This document shows positions 1 through 11,688 of a stretch of DNA of 64,000 bases, piece by piece. The notes beneath the pieces were generated by a model. The model saw only the letters and a list, made by a program, of their open reading frames with translations, searched no databases and had not been told where the DNA came from. Within the stretch, counting starts at the first letter, position 1. Each line of letters starts with the position of its first letter. The translations under genes were made by a program, and so were the position numbers. The stretch is from contig CM061233.1 in the NCBI GenBank assembly GCA_030844895.1, forward strand, positions 63,017,190 through 63,081,189, in the 5' to 3' direction. The DNA comes from Ambrosia x helenae. Lineage: Eukaryota > Streptophyta > Magnoliopsida > Asterales > Asteraceae.

Positions 1-534
1 CCACTCGTGCTTCTTGAAAGGAAAGAAATAGCTCGACTGTTAAGGAGAGGGAGCACTGAGCTACACTCATTATGCCCGACCATTCCGACTCGTAAGTCAC
101 TTTATAATCAATGTATAGAAGAATTTAGATTCAGTCCGGGCATTAGGTGTACATTTCTCTGTGCTAAAGGGGGTTATGTGAGGCTCCACTCTATCCTGTT
201 GATAGCTGGAGGAAGAGGGAAAATAGGAATAATACCCTGCTTTTAGGGGGACTCAAGTAGATTCCCTCAGCTTTCGCAACTCGATTCCCTCATCCATAAG
301 GACAATGGGAAATACGAATCCCTAGGACAATGGAAAACTTTATACCTTTCCTTCGAGTGCCCACGCCATTAGACTATGTACTGGGCTCTCTAGAAGGTAA
401 AGCAGGAAGAGAGTAGCTGACATCAACCATAAAGCCCACTCTATCCTGCTGCCCAGGAAGAGGGAAGAGGTCAAAAGTAAGATACTATTTATAATACCAT
501 TCTTTATTTTTATCCCGCATATTTAGGCAGGGTT

Positions 535-1417
535 TTGATCATTTTCTTTTGGAACTCTAATGGAGAAGAGAGACATCATTGGGTGTCATGGGAGACCATT
601 TGTTGTCCTAAGGAGGAAGGGTGTGTTAGAATTCGTTCGTTACATCAAGTGATGCAAGCCTTGCACATAGGCGTGGAATTCTATACTATAAAGGGGACTC
701 TCTTTTCTTTGGGCTATGTTCATGCGAAGCAAACAGGGTGCCCTCACAGGGCTGTTCTCTCTTCAATTCCTAGGAGTGCTTCTCATTGTTGGAGAGCCAT
801 TCATGCCAGCTGGACTTTTTTTTATCCCACGCCTTGTGGTCTATCGGTAAAGGTAACATTTTTTGGCATGATATGTGGTTGAATTCTCCTCTGCAGGTAG
901 ACAAGCCTCCTCGGCCTCATATCTCTGTCAAAGAGGCCTTCAATGACCCCAATATTTGATGGATGAAATTCTGAGTTGGATCCTATACCCATTCAATAAA
1001 TTCAATCTATGCGGGGCTGTCTTTCTGGGCAAACTTCACTGGCTACTTCATCCTGATGGATGCCTTCTCTGTTTCTAGTGCATGGGAATCGACGCGGGCT
1101 TCTCATCCTTCTGTCTACTGGTGGAAATATGTTTGGAATAAATGGGTACACCCAAAGGCAGGTTTTTTTGGCGACTTATGCATAAGGCAATATCCACTGA
1201 TGAGCGTATGAAGTCTCTGGGTTTTCGGTTTATCTCTTGTTGTCTTTGCTGTTCCAGCCTTCATAGTAAATCCATCTCGAATCTCTTTGTTCAAGGAGAG
1301 CTGGCTGCATCCCTTTGGTCCTTCTTCGCGTCTCATCTTAACATCTCAATATCCCAAGCTCAGTCTCTCGAGCAGCGTCTTGAGTCTTGGTGGACTGAGA
1401 CTCTTTGCTCCTGTTGA
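535..1417 (+). pseudogene. LINE reverse transcriptase C-terminal relic with zf-RVT domain
   Basis: Translating across frames gives the end of a plant non-LTR retrotransposon ORF2. The upstream part reads WVSWETICCPKEEG, then a stretch equivalent to the post-RT region (SASHCWRAIHASW), and later WWKYVWNKWVHPK followed by the zinc-binding RVT segment (FFWRLMHKAISTDERMKSLG, then CCLCC and a LFVQGELAASLWSFF-like stretch). The pieces lie in at least two frames (open stretches 535-882 and 1142-1417), with stops between them, so it is dead. The endonuclease and catalytic RT core (YxDD) are absent. LINE fragments are known in plant mitochondrial genomes, which fits the surrounding block. Confidence 0.72.
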
Positions 1418-3383
1418 ATAAGTAGTTTTCTTCTTAGATTGGACCTATGGTTGGTTTCTGGTGGAGAGAAAGACTGCTCTTAGGTGTTCTCTGTCCCGAT
1501 TTCCCGGTCCTAGAAAGATAAGATAGGTCGTAGCTTGGTTCTCGCTTGGAAGAGGGGCTAGTCGAGAAAGCGGCGCATTCATGGTGTCTGGAATCAAGGT
1601 CAATAAAATCAATCTATCTAGTAGGCTATCTAGTAGGGGCTTAGTTCTATTAAAGATTAAGGCGAGGGAATTTACTCTGGGCCCCGAGGTAAGATATAGA
1701 GTGTGCTGCGACTGCCTTCTCTCTTTTGGCTGTCGATTGCATGCAGTTTTCCCGATTTCTTTCGTTCTCCTTTTCGCTTTATTTGATTTCCATTCTCAGA
1801 TAGAGACTATGAACTCTTAGTCAGACTGTATAATCTAATAGGAATAGGCATACTAGACCTAACTAACTTGCTAGCAGTGAGAATAGCCGAAGCTGATAAC
1901 CCGATTGAATCAGCTCTTTTAGGAGGAATTCCCTTTGTTATTGGAATCAGGGTACAAGCTGCTATCGAATAGGTGCTCGTCTTGGTGAATAAGCTGTGAT
2001 CACTCTACGACTTTCTGTTCAGCACGCTAGCTTGGCTTATGGCTTTGCTCCTTTTCTTCTGTTGTCGGCATACCGGTCTTTGCCTTTTGCTTGGCACGTT
2101 GTCGGAATAGGCTGTGATGCCAGATAGTGAAGTTCGAAGGGCCTTTTTTTATCACCGTAAGTAGCAATAGACTAATCTTAGCCCGAACCTACAGATTTAC
2201 GCTTTGACGCCCGAAAGCTAAAGCAACGTCGTTCCGCGCTTACTAGCTTTAAGCTGAGCTTCTTCTGCAACTGGCTGATCGGATGGACTTTTGTTTAACT
2301 TACAGACTGACCGAAAGAGGCTTGCTCAGGACGGGAAAGGAATGCCTTAAAGAAAACTCCCACTTAATGACCTGCATCGTCTATTCTCGCTCGACCACTT
2401 GTGTACGTAAAGTATACGTGTACGTGACGGACGGAAATCTACTCCCTGGTAACTAACTAGGGGGATTCCTTAAATGTAATGTCTCTTTTCGGGTAAACAC
2501 TGTAACCAAGCAAGTAGGCAAAAAGTCTTCTGGAACACTATCTTATCCCCTAGGGAAAGTATTCTACCTCGTTGGTCCTAGTAGTTAGTACCCTGACGTA
2601 ACACCGCAAAATTCACTTCTTATTAGACTTTCTTCCCCTCTTGCAACAAGTTATCGTCCTCGACGTCCCCCATCTCCTTCGAGAAATAGTCCCACTTCTG
2701 ATTGCAGTAAGAAAGGCAAAATACTGCTACATAGCCGCCCTTCCTAAGATGTCTTCTGTATTACTTTCTTGTGCTAAAATCATTCCCTCAGAAATAGGAT
2801 CGTAACCTTCAAGGGAGGCTTGCTATGCGATATCCTTTAGGACTTACTCGACTCTAGATAGCCTTTGAAACCAATTCCATTAAGCCTAGTGACATCAATC
2901 CCCTTAGTTCAATGGATCAAAGAACTAAACACCTTTCCAATACCGACAGCAGCTCCCGCTGTTAGTGCAATTGAATAAGAATATTGCTCCTACTGTTGGA
3001 GAATACCCTGCAACTTACTATTCCATTTCAACTCTTACTTTTTCGGACTTTAATATTATATATACATTATACGCAAAGCAATTTTCTCGTAAGCGGAGAA
3101 CCTTAAGTCCATCAATCCATAGTAGGAATAGAATAGTCCAGTAGTGGGTGAGTAGAGTATGGGCCTTTGGTAAGCACCGGACAGCACAGAAGCTTCTGGG
3201 CCGCCCTATCACACACGAGGATAGAAGGCGGGTCAGTTACTGTCCTGACTGGCTTTCTATTTTCGTGTGACATCATTAACTGGCATTTTCTTTTTCTTTA
3301 GTCACATAGCGGACTTCTAATTCAAGTTCGATCCATTAGGTTCTTCGAAAACGATACTCTTCCCCAACTTCGTTCGATTTGCC

Positions 3384-3578
3384 TCATGGCAGAGGGGGCC
3401 TCCCGTTTTTTTCCCACTCTGCCATGGTAAGTTTCAGATTTCTAAGGGCTTCCGTGCCGTTTTCCAAAACGCGCGAGTCCCTATAGAAATCGATCACCTT
3501 GCCAAGGTGAGTGAGACGTTCGAGGTCCGACGTCTCGATCCGCAATTCGGCTTTTGCTTTAGTTTTTAGATGAAGATC
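3384..3578 (-). other. Open 64-codon stretch without start codon, unknown
   Basis: On the minus strand an open frame runs from just after a TGA to the stop at 3384-3386. It is hydrophilic and protein-like, with parts reading LERLTHLGKVIDFYRDSRVL and AEWEKNGRPPLP. There is no ATG near its beginning, only an internal one. Its balanced composition and lack of low complexity suggest a fragment of a once-coding gene. I do not recognise the family. Confidence 0.25.
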
Positions 3579-3740
3579 TCATTGTGATGTCGCGTTCCCT
3601 CTTTTCTTTCATTTCACTCTATTGTATGAATTCAACCAATAGAGGAGTGGGATACTCAAAAAGTAGTGGCAGGAATCGATTTCATCGTAGGGGGCGTAGT
3701 CATTGTTCTTAGTTTTCTGTAAGTTGATTGCTGCCCGGAA

Positions 3741-3812
3741 TTCGTGATCCTGGCTCAGACGAGAGAAAGCTAAGGATATACTTCTCAAATGCAAGTGCAA
3801 GTCGAACGAGAT
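3741..3812 (+). pseudogene. Diverged small-subunit rRNA 5'-end-like segment
   Basis: GATCCTGGCTCAG at 3746-3758 is the universal conserved site near the 5' end of bacterial, plastid and mitochondrial SSU rRNA. About 30 bases on, 3789-3808 reads ATGCAAGTGCAAGTCGAACG, close to the conserved ATGCAAGTCGAACG that follows in rRNA, with a 6-base duplication. The spacing (about 43 bases between the sites, near 30-35 in rRNA) is slightly long, and the downstream rRNA does not continue. It is a remnant or recombined copy, not a functional gene. Confidence 0.45.
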
Positions 3813-5544
3813 ACCTCTTGCAGTATTAATCACTCGTTCATCTGCCGAACCATCCCTGCCTTGGTCTTCCCCCTGTCTCTGTCTTCGCTCGCTTGGCTCG
3901 GCTCGGTATCCTCCCGGAAGAATACACACTCCCCTTTGTTCGAGCTTTGCTGGTATATTTCTAATGTTGACTGCTTTGGTACATAAAGAGGTATTATACA
4001 TAAGTTAATACACCTTAGTCAAAATCATCGAGGTGCCACGTAGTGACGATTGTTCAAAAGCTCATGGTACTAAAATGTAAATATTATAGAATAATCAAAA
4101 TTGTCTTACATGGAAATGGAAATTACATTGTCTAAATGAAATGTAAATAACTGAATTGAAATAGAACACTAAATGTCTCTTGCTAAAGCACTAGATCAAA
4201 CTGCACCTGAAACATGTACAAAAATAGGTTTGGTCAACATATGAAATGTTGGTGAGCATTCCTAGATTTGATATATATAGTAGGTTAAAAAGTTATACAA
4301 TTCAAGTGCAAGCTACAGTGCAAATATGTAAACTATGTATCATACAAATGAGCGAAATCAACCCTGTGACTGTATAATGTACTGTATGAACTGTAGTGTA
4401 CTCAACCAATCAATGGATGATAACTTAACACTGGCCACGGATTCTCCGATGAAAAAGGGGGAGAATCAATCTAGGCGGGTTGTCAATCCAAATAGCGCTA
4501 TCCAATGTTAAGGTCGGCTTGTACCATGTTAATGATTTCACTAAGTACAAATGTATTCCACATGTATTGTCTAAGCATAAAGCACGTTGTAGGTAATGCA
4601 CATAGTACTAGAATTGTATTGTGAAAATGTAAACTTGTATTTGAAATTTGTAGTAGTGTACATGTAACACCCCAAAAATGAATAAAAGCAAAAAGGGGAT
4701 AGGAATACTCACTGTCCACGTAGTAACTTGAAATTGGACTTGGACAACAAAATATGAATTGAGATTACTCCCAAATGATCAACCTAAAGTATTTGATAAT
4801 GTGTAAGAGAAATAACTCGAGGATACATGTATTTCTAGGGCTTCGAATTGGGGATAAACGTTTATTTGATTAATAAACAAATTGTTTATTAAATATAAGA
4901 AATTTAATGAATAAATAAACAAAAGTCTTTTTGTAAAATTTAAGTTGAATATAATCACAACATAAGATTTTAAGTATGAAAATAATTTTTATAAAATCAT
5001 TTTATTGAAAATAGAATATTTAATCTAATTATTTCAAATTGTCAAAATACGACTTTAATATCTAAAAATATTAAAATCAAAGAATTCTTGAATTAAAAAT
5101 TGTATTTCTGTTCCAAATGAATAGAAATAATTTATGTAAAATTTTGGTACAAAAATATTGTAAAATGAATTTATTATGAATTATTTATGATTAAAACTAA
5201 CAAAAATTAATTAAAAATATAAAATAAATGGTTTTTCAGAAATAAAAATCATTTCTGAAAAGTTTAATGTTATAAAAACTTAGGATAATTTTTGTGGAAA
5301 TTTATAAGATCGTTTTGATATTTTTATAGATTTTTATAAATAATATAGAGTAAATTTGATTTAATTATTATAAATATTAAATAAATAAATTTCAGAAAAC
5401 TAAAAATTGGATGATGAACTTTATTAGTGGAATAGCATAAAATAAATTTTGTAGAATTTATAAAATAGATTTAGTATTTCAAAATTAATTTGAAAGATAA
5501 AACAATAATATATAAAGAAAGGAAAGTTTCAAAAAAAAAATGTG

Positions 5545-5620
5545 TGTGGTGGGGTTCGAACCTGGGTACAAACCCGGTTCAGTGTTTTGGACAGACACTT
5601 CCCACCAACTGGTCTGGATC
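5545..5620 (-). other. tRNA-like module in A' LTR (T2 position)
   Basis: The minus strand carries an A-box-like GACCAGTTGGTGGGAAG (about 5599-5614) and a B-box GGTTCGAACC at 5553-5562. It lies downstream of the TATA box and stem-loop in LTR sense. It corresponds in position and orientation to the T2 module of element A (24282-24352). The T-arm stem is weak and there is no convincing acceptor stem, so it is not a functional tRNA gene. Confidence 0.5.
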
Positions 5621-5726
5621 AGTTTATTGTGTTTTATCTCATTTCAATTTGCTTTTATATTATAGCATTTGTGAGTCATCTTCCCCAAATAAACATAAGA
5701 ACCCTAGCTTTTTCAATCGAACAAAT

Positions 5727-5769
5727 CACACATCAATAACCCAATTAACCTTAGGGTTATTGATGTGTG
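5727..5769 (-). other. Conserved LTR stem-loop (A' copy), perfect 16-bp stem
   Basis: The arms CACACATCAATAACCC (5727-5742) and GGGTTATTGATGTGTG (5754-5769) pair perfectly around an 11-base loop. The same element stands at the same place in element A (24134-24180) and in shorter form in C (34680-34708). One pair differs between A and A' on both arms (G-C to A-T), a compensatory change. Confidence 0.75.
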
Positions 5770-6261
5770 TATGCCGAAGATCAAAACCCATCAAAAAAAT
5801 CACACTTACAGTAGGCATAGGTTTGATATGACGGGTCAACCGAAAAGTCAAAGCTTCGAACAATAACACTTGAACAGAGGGATTGAACAAGAATTGAGGA
5901 TTGGGGTTTGTTATTCGGCACATAGAGGTTGTCAAGCGAGGTTCAATTTATAGGGATAGGGCTTGGATTGCTCGATGGAAGGTTTGACCATGGTTTACTA
6001 TAAACGCGTGAATTAAGCATCATTAAGAGCTGAATTCATGTTCAAATCGTTGATACAGCTGCGGAGATGGAGTATTAGTCATTAGATAAAATTAATTGGT
6101 CAAAGGTTTCCTAAATGAAGGCTAAATCAGTGGTCAAGGTCATGGTTGACCAAGTTGTTTGATGTTTGGTCGCTGCTGAAAGTAGCAGACAAGAAAAGAG
6201 GAGTTTGGGGTTTTTCTTTGAGGGTATATATATAATATGGGATGGGATTATTTCAAGAGAC

Positions 6262-6345
6262 AAGTGTAGCTCAGGTGGTTTGTGGTATGTGTTGTGTTTG
6301 TGTGACCCGGCTACCTGCCCGGGTTCGAATCCCGGCAGGAGCCAT
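6262..6345 (+). other. tRNA-like module in A' LTR (T1 position)
   Basis: The plus strand reads A-box-like TAGCTCAGGTGGTTTG (6267-6282) and B-box GGTTCGAATCC inside a perfect T-arm (CCGGG, 7-base loop TTCGAAT, CCCGG) at about 6320-6336, ending GGAGCCA. In LTR sense it is antisense, just as T1 of element A is. No anticodon or acceptor stem can be folded confidently. Confidence 0.55.
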
Positions 6346-6481
6346 TCTTTTTTTTTTAAACAATTAAGGGAGGGGAAGGAGCTGGGCTTGGGCCAGACTT
6401 GGGCTCAAGTAGTGGGCTGGAACATTTGGCTTTAAAAAAAAAACAATGGGAAGCGGGCTGGTGTTTCAACAAGGAAATCTG

Positions 6482-6526
<45 letters not shown>

Positions 6527-6528
6527 TA
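6482..6528. repeat. (ATT)n/(AT)n microsatellite near LTR start
   Basis: A trinucleotide run followed by AT repeats, just inside the start of the A' LTR. The same kind of microsatellite occupies the equivalent place in the A LTRs (23370-23418 and 28994-29066). Confidence 0.9.
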
Positions 6529-6562
6529 AATAGTATAAAAAGAAAAAGTGACGGATGTCACA

Positions 6563-6835
6563 AATCAATTTTAAGTTTTGGACTTGTTTCCTTCTGTTTC
6601 TAAGTTGGTTTTAGGACCGAAAATTAAGGGCTTTGAGTATCAAGGTCTGAAACATACGTGTTCGGGTGTAGATGTGAGTATAAAACGTGCATACTTTTAC
6701 TTATAAAAATTATAAGTTTTATTAAATTGTGAATTTTGGTCCTATTAAAATACGAGGGTTAAAAATGAAAATTTTGAAAGAGTTGAGGAACCAATAATGC
6801 ACATTTATGAAAAGTGAAGGGTGTAGATTGTCACA
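6563..6835 (-). mobile_element. Start of element B 3' LTR
   Basis: In reverse complement this starts TGTGACAATCTACACCC at 6835. It is preceded in sense by the purine-rich tract AAAGTAGGGGAGAC (6836-6849), the element's polypurine tract. The segment matches 11443-11688 nearly base for base, which is the B LTR on the other side. The rest of this LTR was displaced by the A' LTR. Confidence 0.75.
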
Positions 6836-9800
6836 GTCTCCCCTACTTTAGAAAATTTCGTCCCGAAATTACTTTTAAGTGAAGGTTTCCATGAAACAAA
6901 AGACATTTGTAAAAAGGCAAGTAGATTTTAAGAAATGCATGAGCCATAATTTGACAAAGATTGAAGTAGTTGTTTAATACCCAAAATAAGAGTTTGAAAA
7001 TATTTAAAGTTTGACCCAAGGTTAGAGAATTAAGAGTTTATAATGAGCAAGGTTTGGGAAAAGTATGAAACTGGTGAGGGCAGGGCAGTGTTATAGTAGC
7101 TTCCCTTACTTTAGAGAAGTTTCTGACTGAACATTATTAAGGACATGCAACAGGATTTCGACTAATAGAGAGTGTAAGAGTATACAAAGTTTGTGTTTTC
7201 TGTGTGAATGGTCCAGAGAAAGACTCTAGGAAGTCGAATTGAAGCTCGTGTAAGAACATTCTTATCGAAAATGCTAGCTATTAGTCAACGATCTAATAAA
7301 GAGATAGTAATGGGTAGGTTCTTGGTCAGACTCCTAGTCCGCTCCCGCAGTATCGCTCGTGCTTATATATAGGGTGTACCGCAGCTAACCCACCACACTA
7401 CTGATACTTTGGACTCGTACTGATTGTCTACCATTAGCCAAAGTAGAATCACACACCACCCCATGTACCTGTAAATCCATGATTGCGTTCCGGACCGTAA
7501 TCATCGATTTAACTTACACTAGGGTGCTATGCTTTTCCATAACACTAACATAAGTAATACAAGAAACAATGCGTGCAACCAAAATGTGTTAAGTAGTAGA
7601 TACTGCTCAAGTATAAGATGCGGTTAGAGGTTCTTCCCCTTTCAGGTTCACCCTTTTAACCGTAATGAGATTAATGTGTAAGTATAAGACATGATTAGGG
7701 GTTCTTCACCTTTCGGGTTCACCCTTAACCGGTAAATTTATGTTCACATCATTGGGCTCTAAACAATCATATTGATAAACTCTGAGGATTACACCGTTCC
7801 CCCCGGGTTAGAGGAATACTCTGAACCGAGTCGTACATGGGAACTGGCTTAGATCTCATACGAGCTATCAATTAGTCTGTTCATTGGCCATGATGATGAA
7901 CAAAATAATGTAAAGTATAACAGGGTTTTGCTCACAACAAAAAAATATGCATACCAAATATGCGTTCATGTAAGTATATAAGTAGAGCATAAAATTTCGA
8001 TTGAAAGAATAGCATAACGTAAATCGAGTAAATCGCACATTTTGCACAAAATGAAAGTAAACGAGTTAAATTAATGCTCAAAACTAGTGTTGTAAGAATT
8101 ACTACTAATAACTAGTGCGAGAATAGTTGCGAATAACGCGTGAAAATAACTACCAACAAAAGAATAATACAAAAATAATAAGATAATGTACGAACGTAAC
8201 TATAAATAGAATGGTGTAAAAAAATAATGAAATTTACTGTAAATGAAAGTGCGTAGAACAGACGTATAGTCTACTGGTATCAGGATAACTTTTTGGAAAC
8301 CGAAGAATGTCTTAAGTTCAAAACGGGTTCACTTGAAAAGATTTCGTAGGTACACATTTTCATGTGTTTACGAGAAGTCGAGTTTGAAAGTGTTATAAGG
8401 TATATTATTAGTTGCAAATTCCTCCCGAAAACATATATTGGATACGTTATATGAAAACATGCATATTTACATTTGATTTGTAAAATATGCAATGCAAGTT
8501 TATAAAATGCAAGATGAAACCATTTCATGAAGTGTGTGTAAATCTAATGTGTTTCGAAAGACCAAGATTTAAAATGATGTGAAGGTTGTGAATGATCCCA
8601 GATGCCTTGACGAATTTTGGAAAATAAAATTTTCTGTATTTAAACATTTCTTTAACTTGTGGGTTGAAAAGTCAGAAATTTTTAATTGTTATGAAATGTT
8701 GAGAAAATCGAAGTGTTACCCGTTAAGACTGGGTAAACTTGAAACCTTTTAAATTTTCAAACTTTTACGAAATTTATACATTGAAAGATCATTTATTTGC
8801 AGGATCGTTAAGGCATCTCTTTGGGCTCATAGCGGGCTATTTGTTTCAAGGCACAAGGTGTATGAAAAGTGTGTTCTAATTTGGCGAATAGGCTTTGTGA
8901 AAAGACTTATAGAATAAGTTGTCAAATTAATCGTTTTAGAGAGTAGTGTACTAGTGTGTATCGTGTAGGTAGGCATTTATGTATGAGTTTAGTCTGACTA
9001 AGAAGTTTTAACTAATGGTAGTTGGCTATGGCTTAGGAGACTGGGTGCAGCAATATTAGTATTAGGTATATGAGGATGGATATACTATGACTTCGATCAA
9101 GTAAGTTTGTAAACATGAAGGTATAAAACAGGTTGAAATAATAAGTTTGGAAAAACAATGTTCATTTTTAGCTGTATGATGACGCAACATTCCTAAAATC
9201 AGGATGTGATCAAAGTTAAACACAGAGTTTAAAACTTAAGTCGTGGGTAAAAATGTTTTAACACAAAATGAGTAATACCTTATAGTGTAAAAATCATGAG
9301 CATAAGTGAAATAGTGTAAGCTTTAATGCGATAATATATCGAACAAAAGTTTTAGTAATGATGATAAGGGATTCTAAAGCGAATGATCAATGAATAATGG
9401 CATATGAAACATCAAGTGATTAAATGGAATCTTCAAATGATAAACAAACATAAATATTAATGATATAAAACATTGGAATTGTTTTTATAGGAAACTTTGA
9501 CCAACTCAAGTATTTGAAATTTCCTAGTAACTTGTGTGGGCGTACTTTAGCCTATAAGTGAATGCTCATCCCGAGAGTTCCCAGGTCGGCATACGGGTCC
9601 CTCGTCTGATTGGGATTTATGCGAAATGCCAGGCCTAGACAGAAAACTCAGGATACAGGCGCTCACCCTTCCAGATTGCACGTGCCCCATCACTAGTGAA
9701 TTCCAAAACTTTAACGAGTTTAAAAACGAGATGCAAAAATATATCCTTGAGATTTGGATTTCACTCCTAACTCAAAGATGTATTTCAAAATTGAAAACGA

Positions 9801-10201
9801 TTGTGGAATGAAACCAATCGCTAAGTTAAGGATATCACTCCCAGCTTAGTGGTTAAGTTCCTTTTGAAAGAAATACCCTTTAAGGTGTGAATGTCACTCC
9901 TATCTCAAAAATATATTCCTAAGATAAATGACGTATAGAGGAGTGAAACTAATCACCAAGGTATGGATGTCACTCCTAACTTGGTGATATCGTTTCGTTT
10001 GTGAAATACGAGTATCTTCTTCTTTAAACAACACACTGAAAGAATAACGAGAAAGAATCATAGCGAAAATATCTTGAAAGAAAATAATAGGATAAAGAGA
10101 AATAAACACGAGAGGACTCGTGAATGTAAGCTTGGTTATAGACTAGGCTAAAAGGCATTCTAATAACCTAATTCCCTATAACCATGGCTCTGATACCAAT
10201 C
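6836..10201 (-). mobile_element. Internal region of non-coding Gypsy-type element B
   Basis: It is bounded by the polypurine tract (6836-6849) and an initiator-Met primer-binding site in reverse (GGCTCTGATACCA, 10186-10198) next to the right LTR. 7330-7550 matches the 3' untranslated part of A and C (the TATATAGGGTGTACCGCAGC block), and 9540-9690 matches their 5' leader (equivalent to 26240-26410). The gag that lies between these blocks in A and C is absent: no open frame of useful length and no zinc-knuckle remnant. 7619-7735 holds a degenerate duplication of a GGTTCTTC/GGTTCACCC motif. The element is LARD-like and wholly dependent on others. Confidence 0.72.
10186..10198 (-). promoter_or_regulatory. 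Primer-binding site of element B (tRNA-iMet)
   Basis: The minus strand reads TGGTATCAGAGCC, the standard plant initiator-Met PBS, three bases from the LTR edge at 10202. Confidence 0.88.
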
Positions 10202-11688
10202 TGTAACACCCCAACCGATGACGGAATCATCGAGGTGTCACGTAGTGACGATTGTTCAAAAGCACATGGTACTAAAATGTAAATATATTATTGAATAATT
10301 TAAATTGTCTTACATAGATGAAATGGGAAAAATACAAAAGTCTGAACGAAACATGAAAATTGAAATAACTTATTAAAAGCAAGCACTAAAGTCCAATGCT
10401 ATATTACTAAGATCAAACTGCACCTGAAATATGTACAAAATAAGTTTTGTCAACATATGAAATGTTGGTAAGCATTCCTAGATTTAATACATATAATAAG
10501 TTGGAAAAATGTTATACAATTCAAGTGCAAAGCTACAGTGCATTTATGTAAACTATGTATCATACAAATGAGCGAAATCAATCCTGTGACTGTATAAATG
10601 TACTAAATGAACGGCGGTGTACTTATCCAATAAGTGGATAATAACTTAACAATGACCATGGATTCTCCGATGAAAAAGGGGAGAATCACCTAGGTGGGTT
10701 GTCAATCCAATAGCGCTATCCAATGTTAAGGTCGGCTTGTACATGGTTAATGATTTCACTAAGTACAAATGTATTCTACATGTAATGTCTAAGCATAAAG
10801 CACGTATGTAAGCAAATGCACAATGTACTAGAATTGTATTGTAAATATGTGAACTTGTATGTGTATTTTGTATAAGTGTACATGTAACACCCCCAAAGTG
10901 AATAAGGACAAAAAGGGGATAGGAAATACTCACTTTCGCCAAATGACTAGATGACTAAGCGAGCGTGAAAATGCGAGCAATCCAAAGATTCAACAACGAA
11001 ACTAGTCCAATTTAGAAGAAAAGAAACCGAATAGGAAAAAATATCAAGCTTCCAATTCGCCTATTACAAGAGCTTGTAATCAAAGCTTCAAATGTAGAAG
11101 TAATATACTCTAGAAGAAAGGTATGAGGGAGAGTTTAATCGAATTGAAACAATTGATTTAGAGGTGCAAAGTGTAATGGATCACAGGTGGGTTTTTATAC
11201 TAGTTTTGGATTCAATTAGGCTTTAAAATTGGTCAACACAATAAAGTAAGGTTTTAAGATGAATTAACTATTTGACTAGGACTTTGACTAGGAACGTGAC
11301 TAGGACTTTGACTATGACTTTGACTAGGAATTTGACTAGGACTTTGACTAGGAATTTGACTAGGACTTTGACTGGGACTTTGACTGTTTGAGTGTCTCCG
11401 CGGACCGCGAGAGCAAAAAAAAAAATCATTTTTTCTAATTTAATCAATTTTAAGTTTTGGACTTGTTTCCTTCTGTTTCTAAGTTGGTTTTAGGACCGAA
11501 AATTAAGGGCTTTGAGTATCAAGGTCTGAAACATACGTGTTCGGGTGTAGATGTGAGTATAAAACGTGCATACTTTTACTTATAAAAATTATAAGTTTTA
11601 TTAAATTGTGAATTTTGGTCCTATTAAAATACGAGGGTTAAAAATGAAAATTTTGAAATAGTTGAGGAACCAATAATGCACATTTAAG
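10202..11688 (-). mobile_element. Element B 5' LTR (reverse orientation, distal end lost)
   Basis: It starts on the plus strand TGTAACACCCCAACC at 10202 and shares ~740 bp with the ends of the A and C LTRs (reading forward up to about 10945). It then becomes unique, with its own TATA box (sense TATAAAAA, 11192-11199) and a 12-bp minisatellite. 11443-11688 matches the start of the B LTR at 6563-6808. The first ~27 bases in LTR sense, ending in the expected TGTGACAATC, are missing: the sequence changes to a tandem repeat at a shared ACATTTA. Confidence 0.72.
11271..11386. repeat. 12-bp minisatellite (TTGACTAGGACT-type)
   Basis: About nine to ten imperfect copies of a 12-base unit (TTTGACTAGGAC variants) within the B LTR, upstream of its TATA box in LTR sense. 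Neither A nor C has this repeat. Confidence 0.85.

Larger units (their letters stand above)
1..4021. other. Mitochondrial-type DNA inserted in nuclear repeats (NUMT-like)
   Basis: This block is visibly less AT-rich than the rest of the window and has none of its LTR or microsatellite signatures. It reads like plant mitochondrial intergenic DNA: mixed gene-like debris, a decayed LINE (535-1417) and an SSU-rRNA-like stretch (3741-3812). At about 4021 it passes abruptly into an LTR that lacks its last ~22 bases, so the junction broke that LTR. The left border is outside the window. No intact mitochondrial gene is recognised. The mitochondrial origin is inferred from general appearance. A nuclear region with old debris is the alternative. 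Confidence 0.5.
4022..6562 (-). mobile_element. LTR of Gypsy subfamily A' (reverse orientation, 3' end truncated)
   Basis: Reverse-complemented, this begins TGTGACATCCGTCACTTTTTC at 6562, identical over its first 21 bases to the LTR of element A at 23303. It follows that LTR along its length: TATA box AATTTATA (sense TATAAATT) at 5945-5952, stem-loop at 5727-5769, tRNA-like modules, AT-rich middle, and a terminal part containing GGGGTGTTACATGTACAC. Its last ~22 bases are missing where the mitochondrial-like block begins. It sits within an LTR of element B: the following bases (AATCAATTTTAAG) match the B LTR at 11443. It could be a solo LTR or the remains of a fuller element. Confidence 0.75.
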
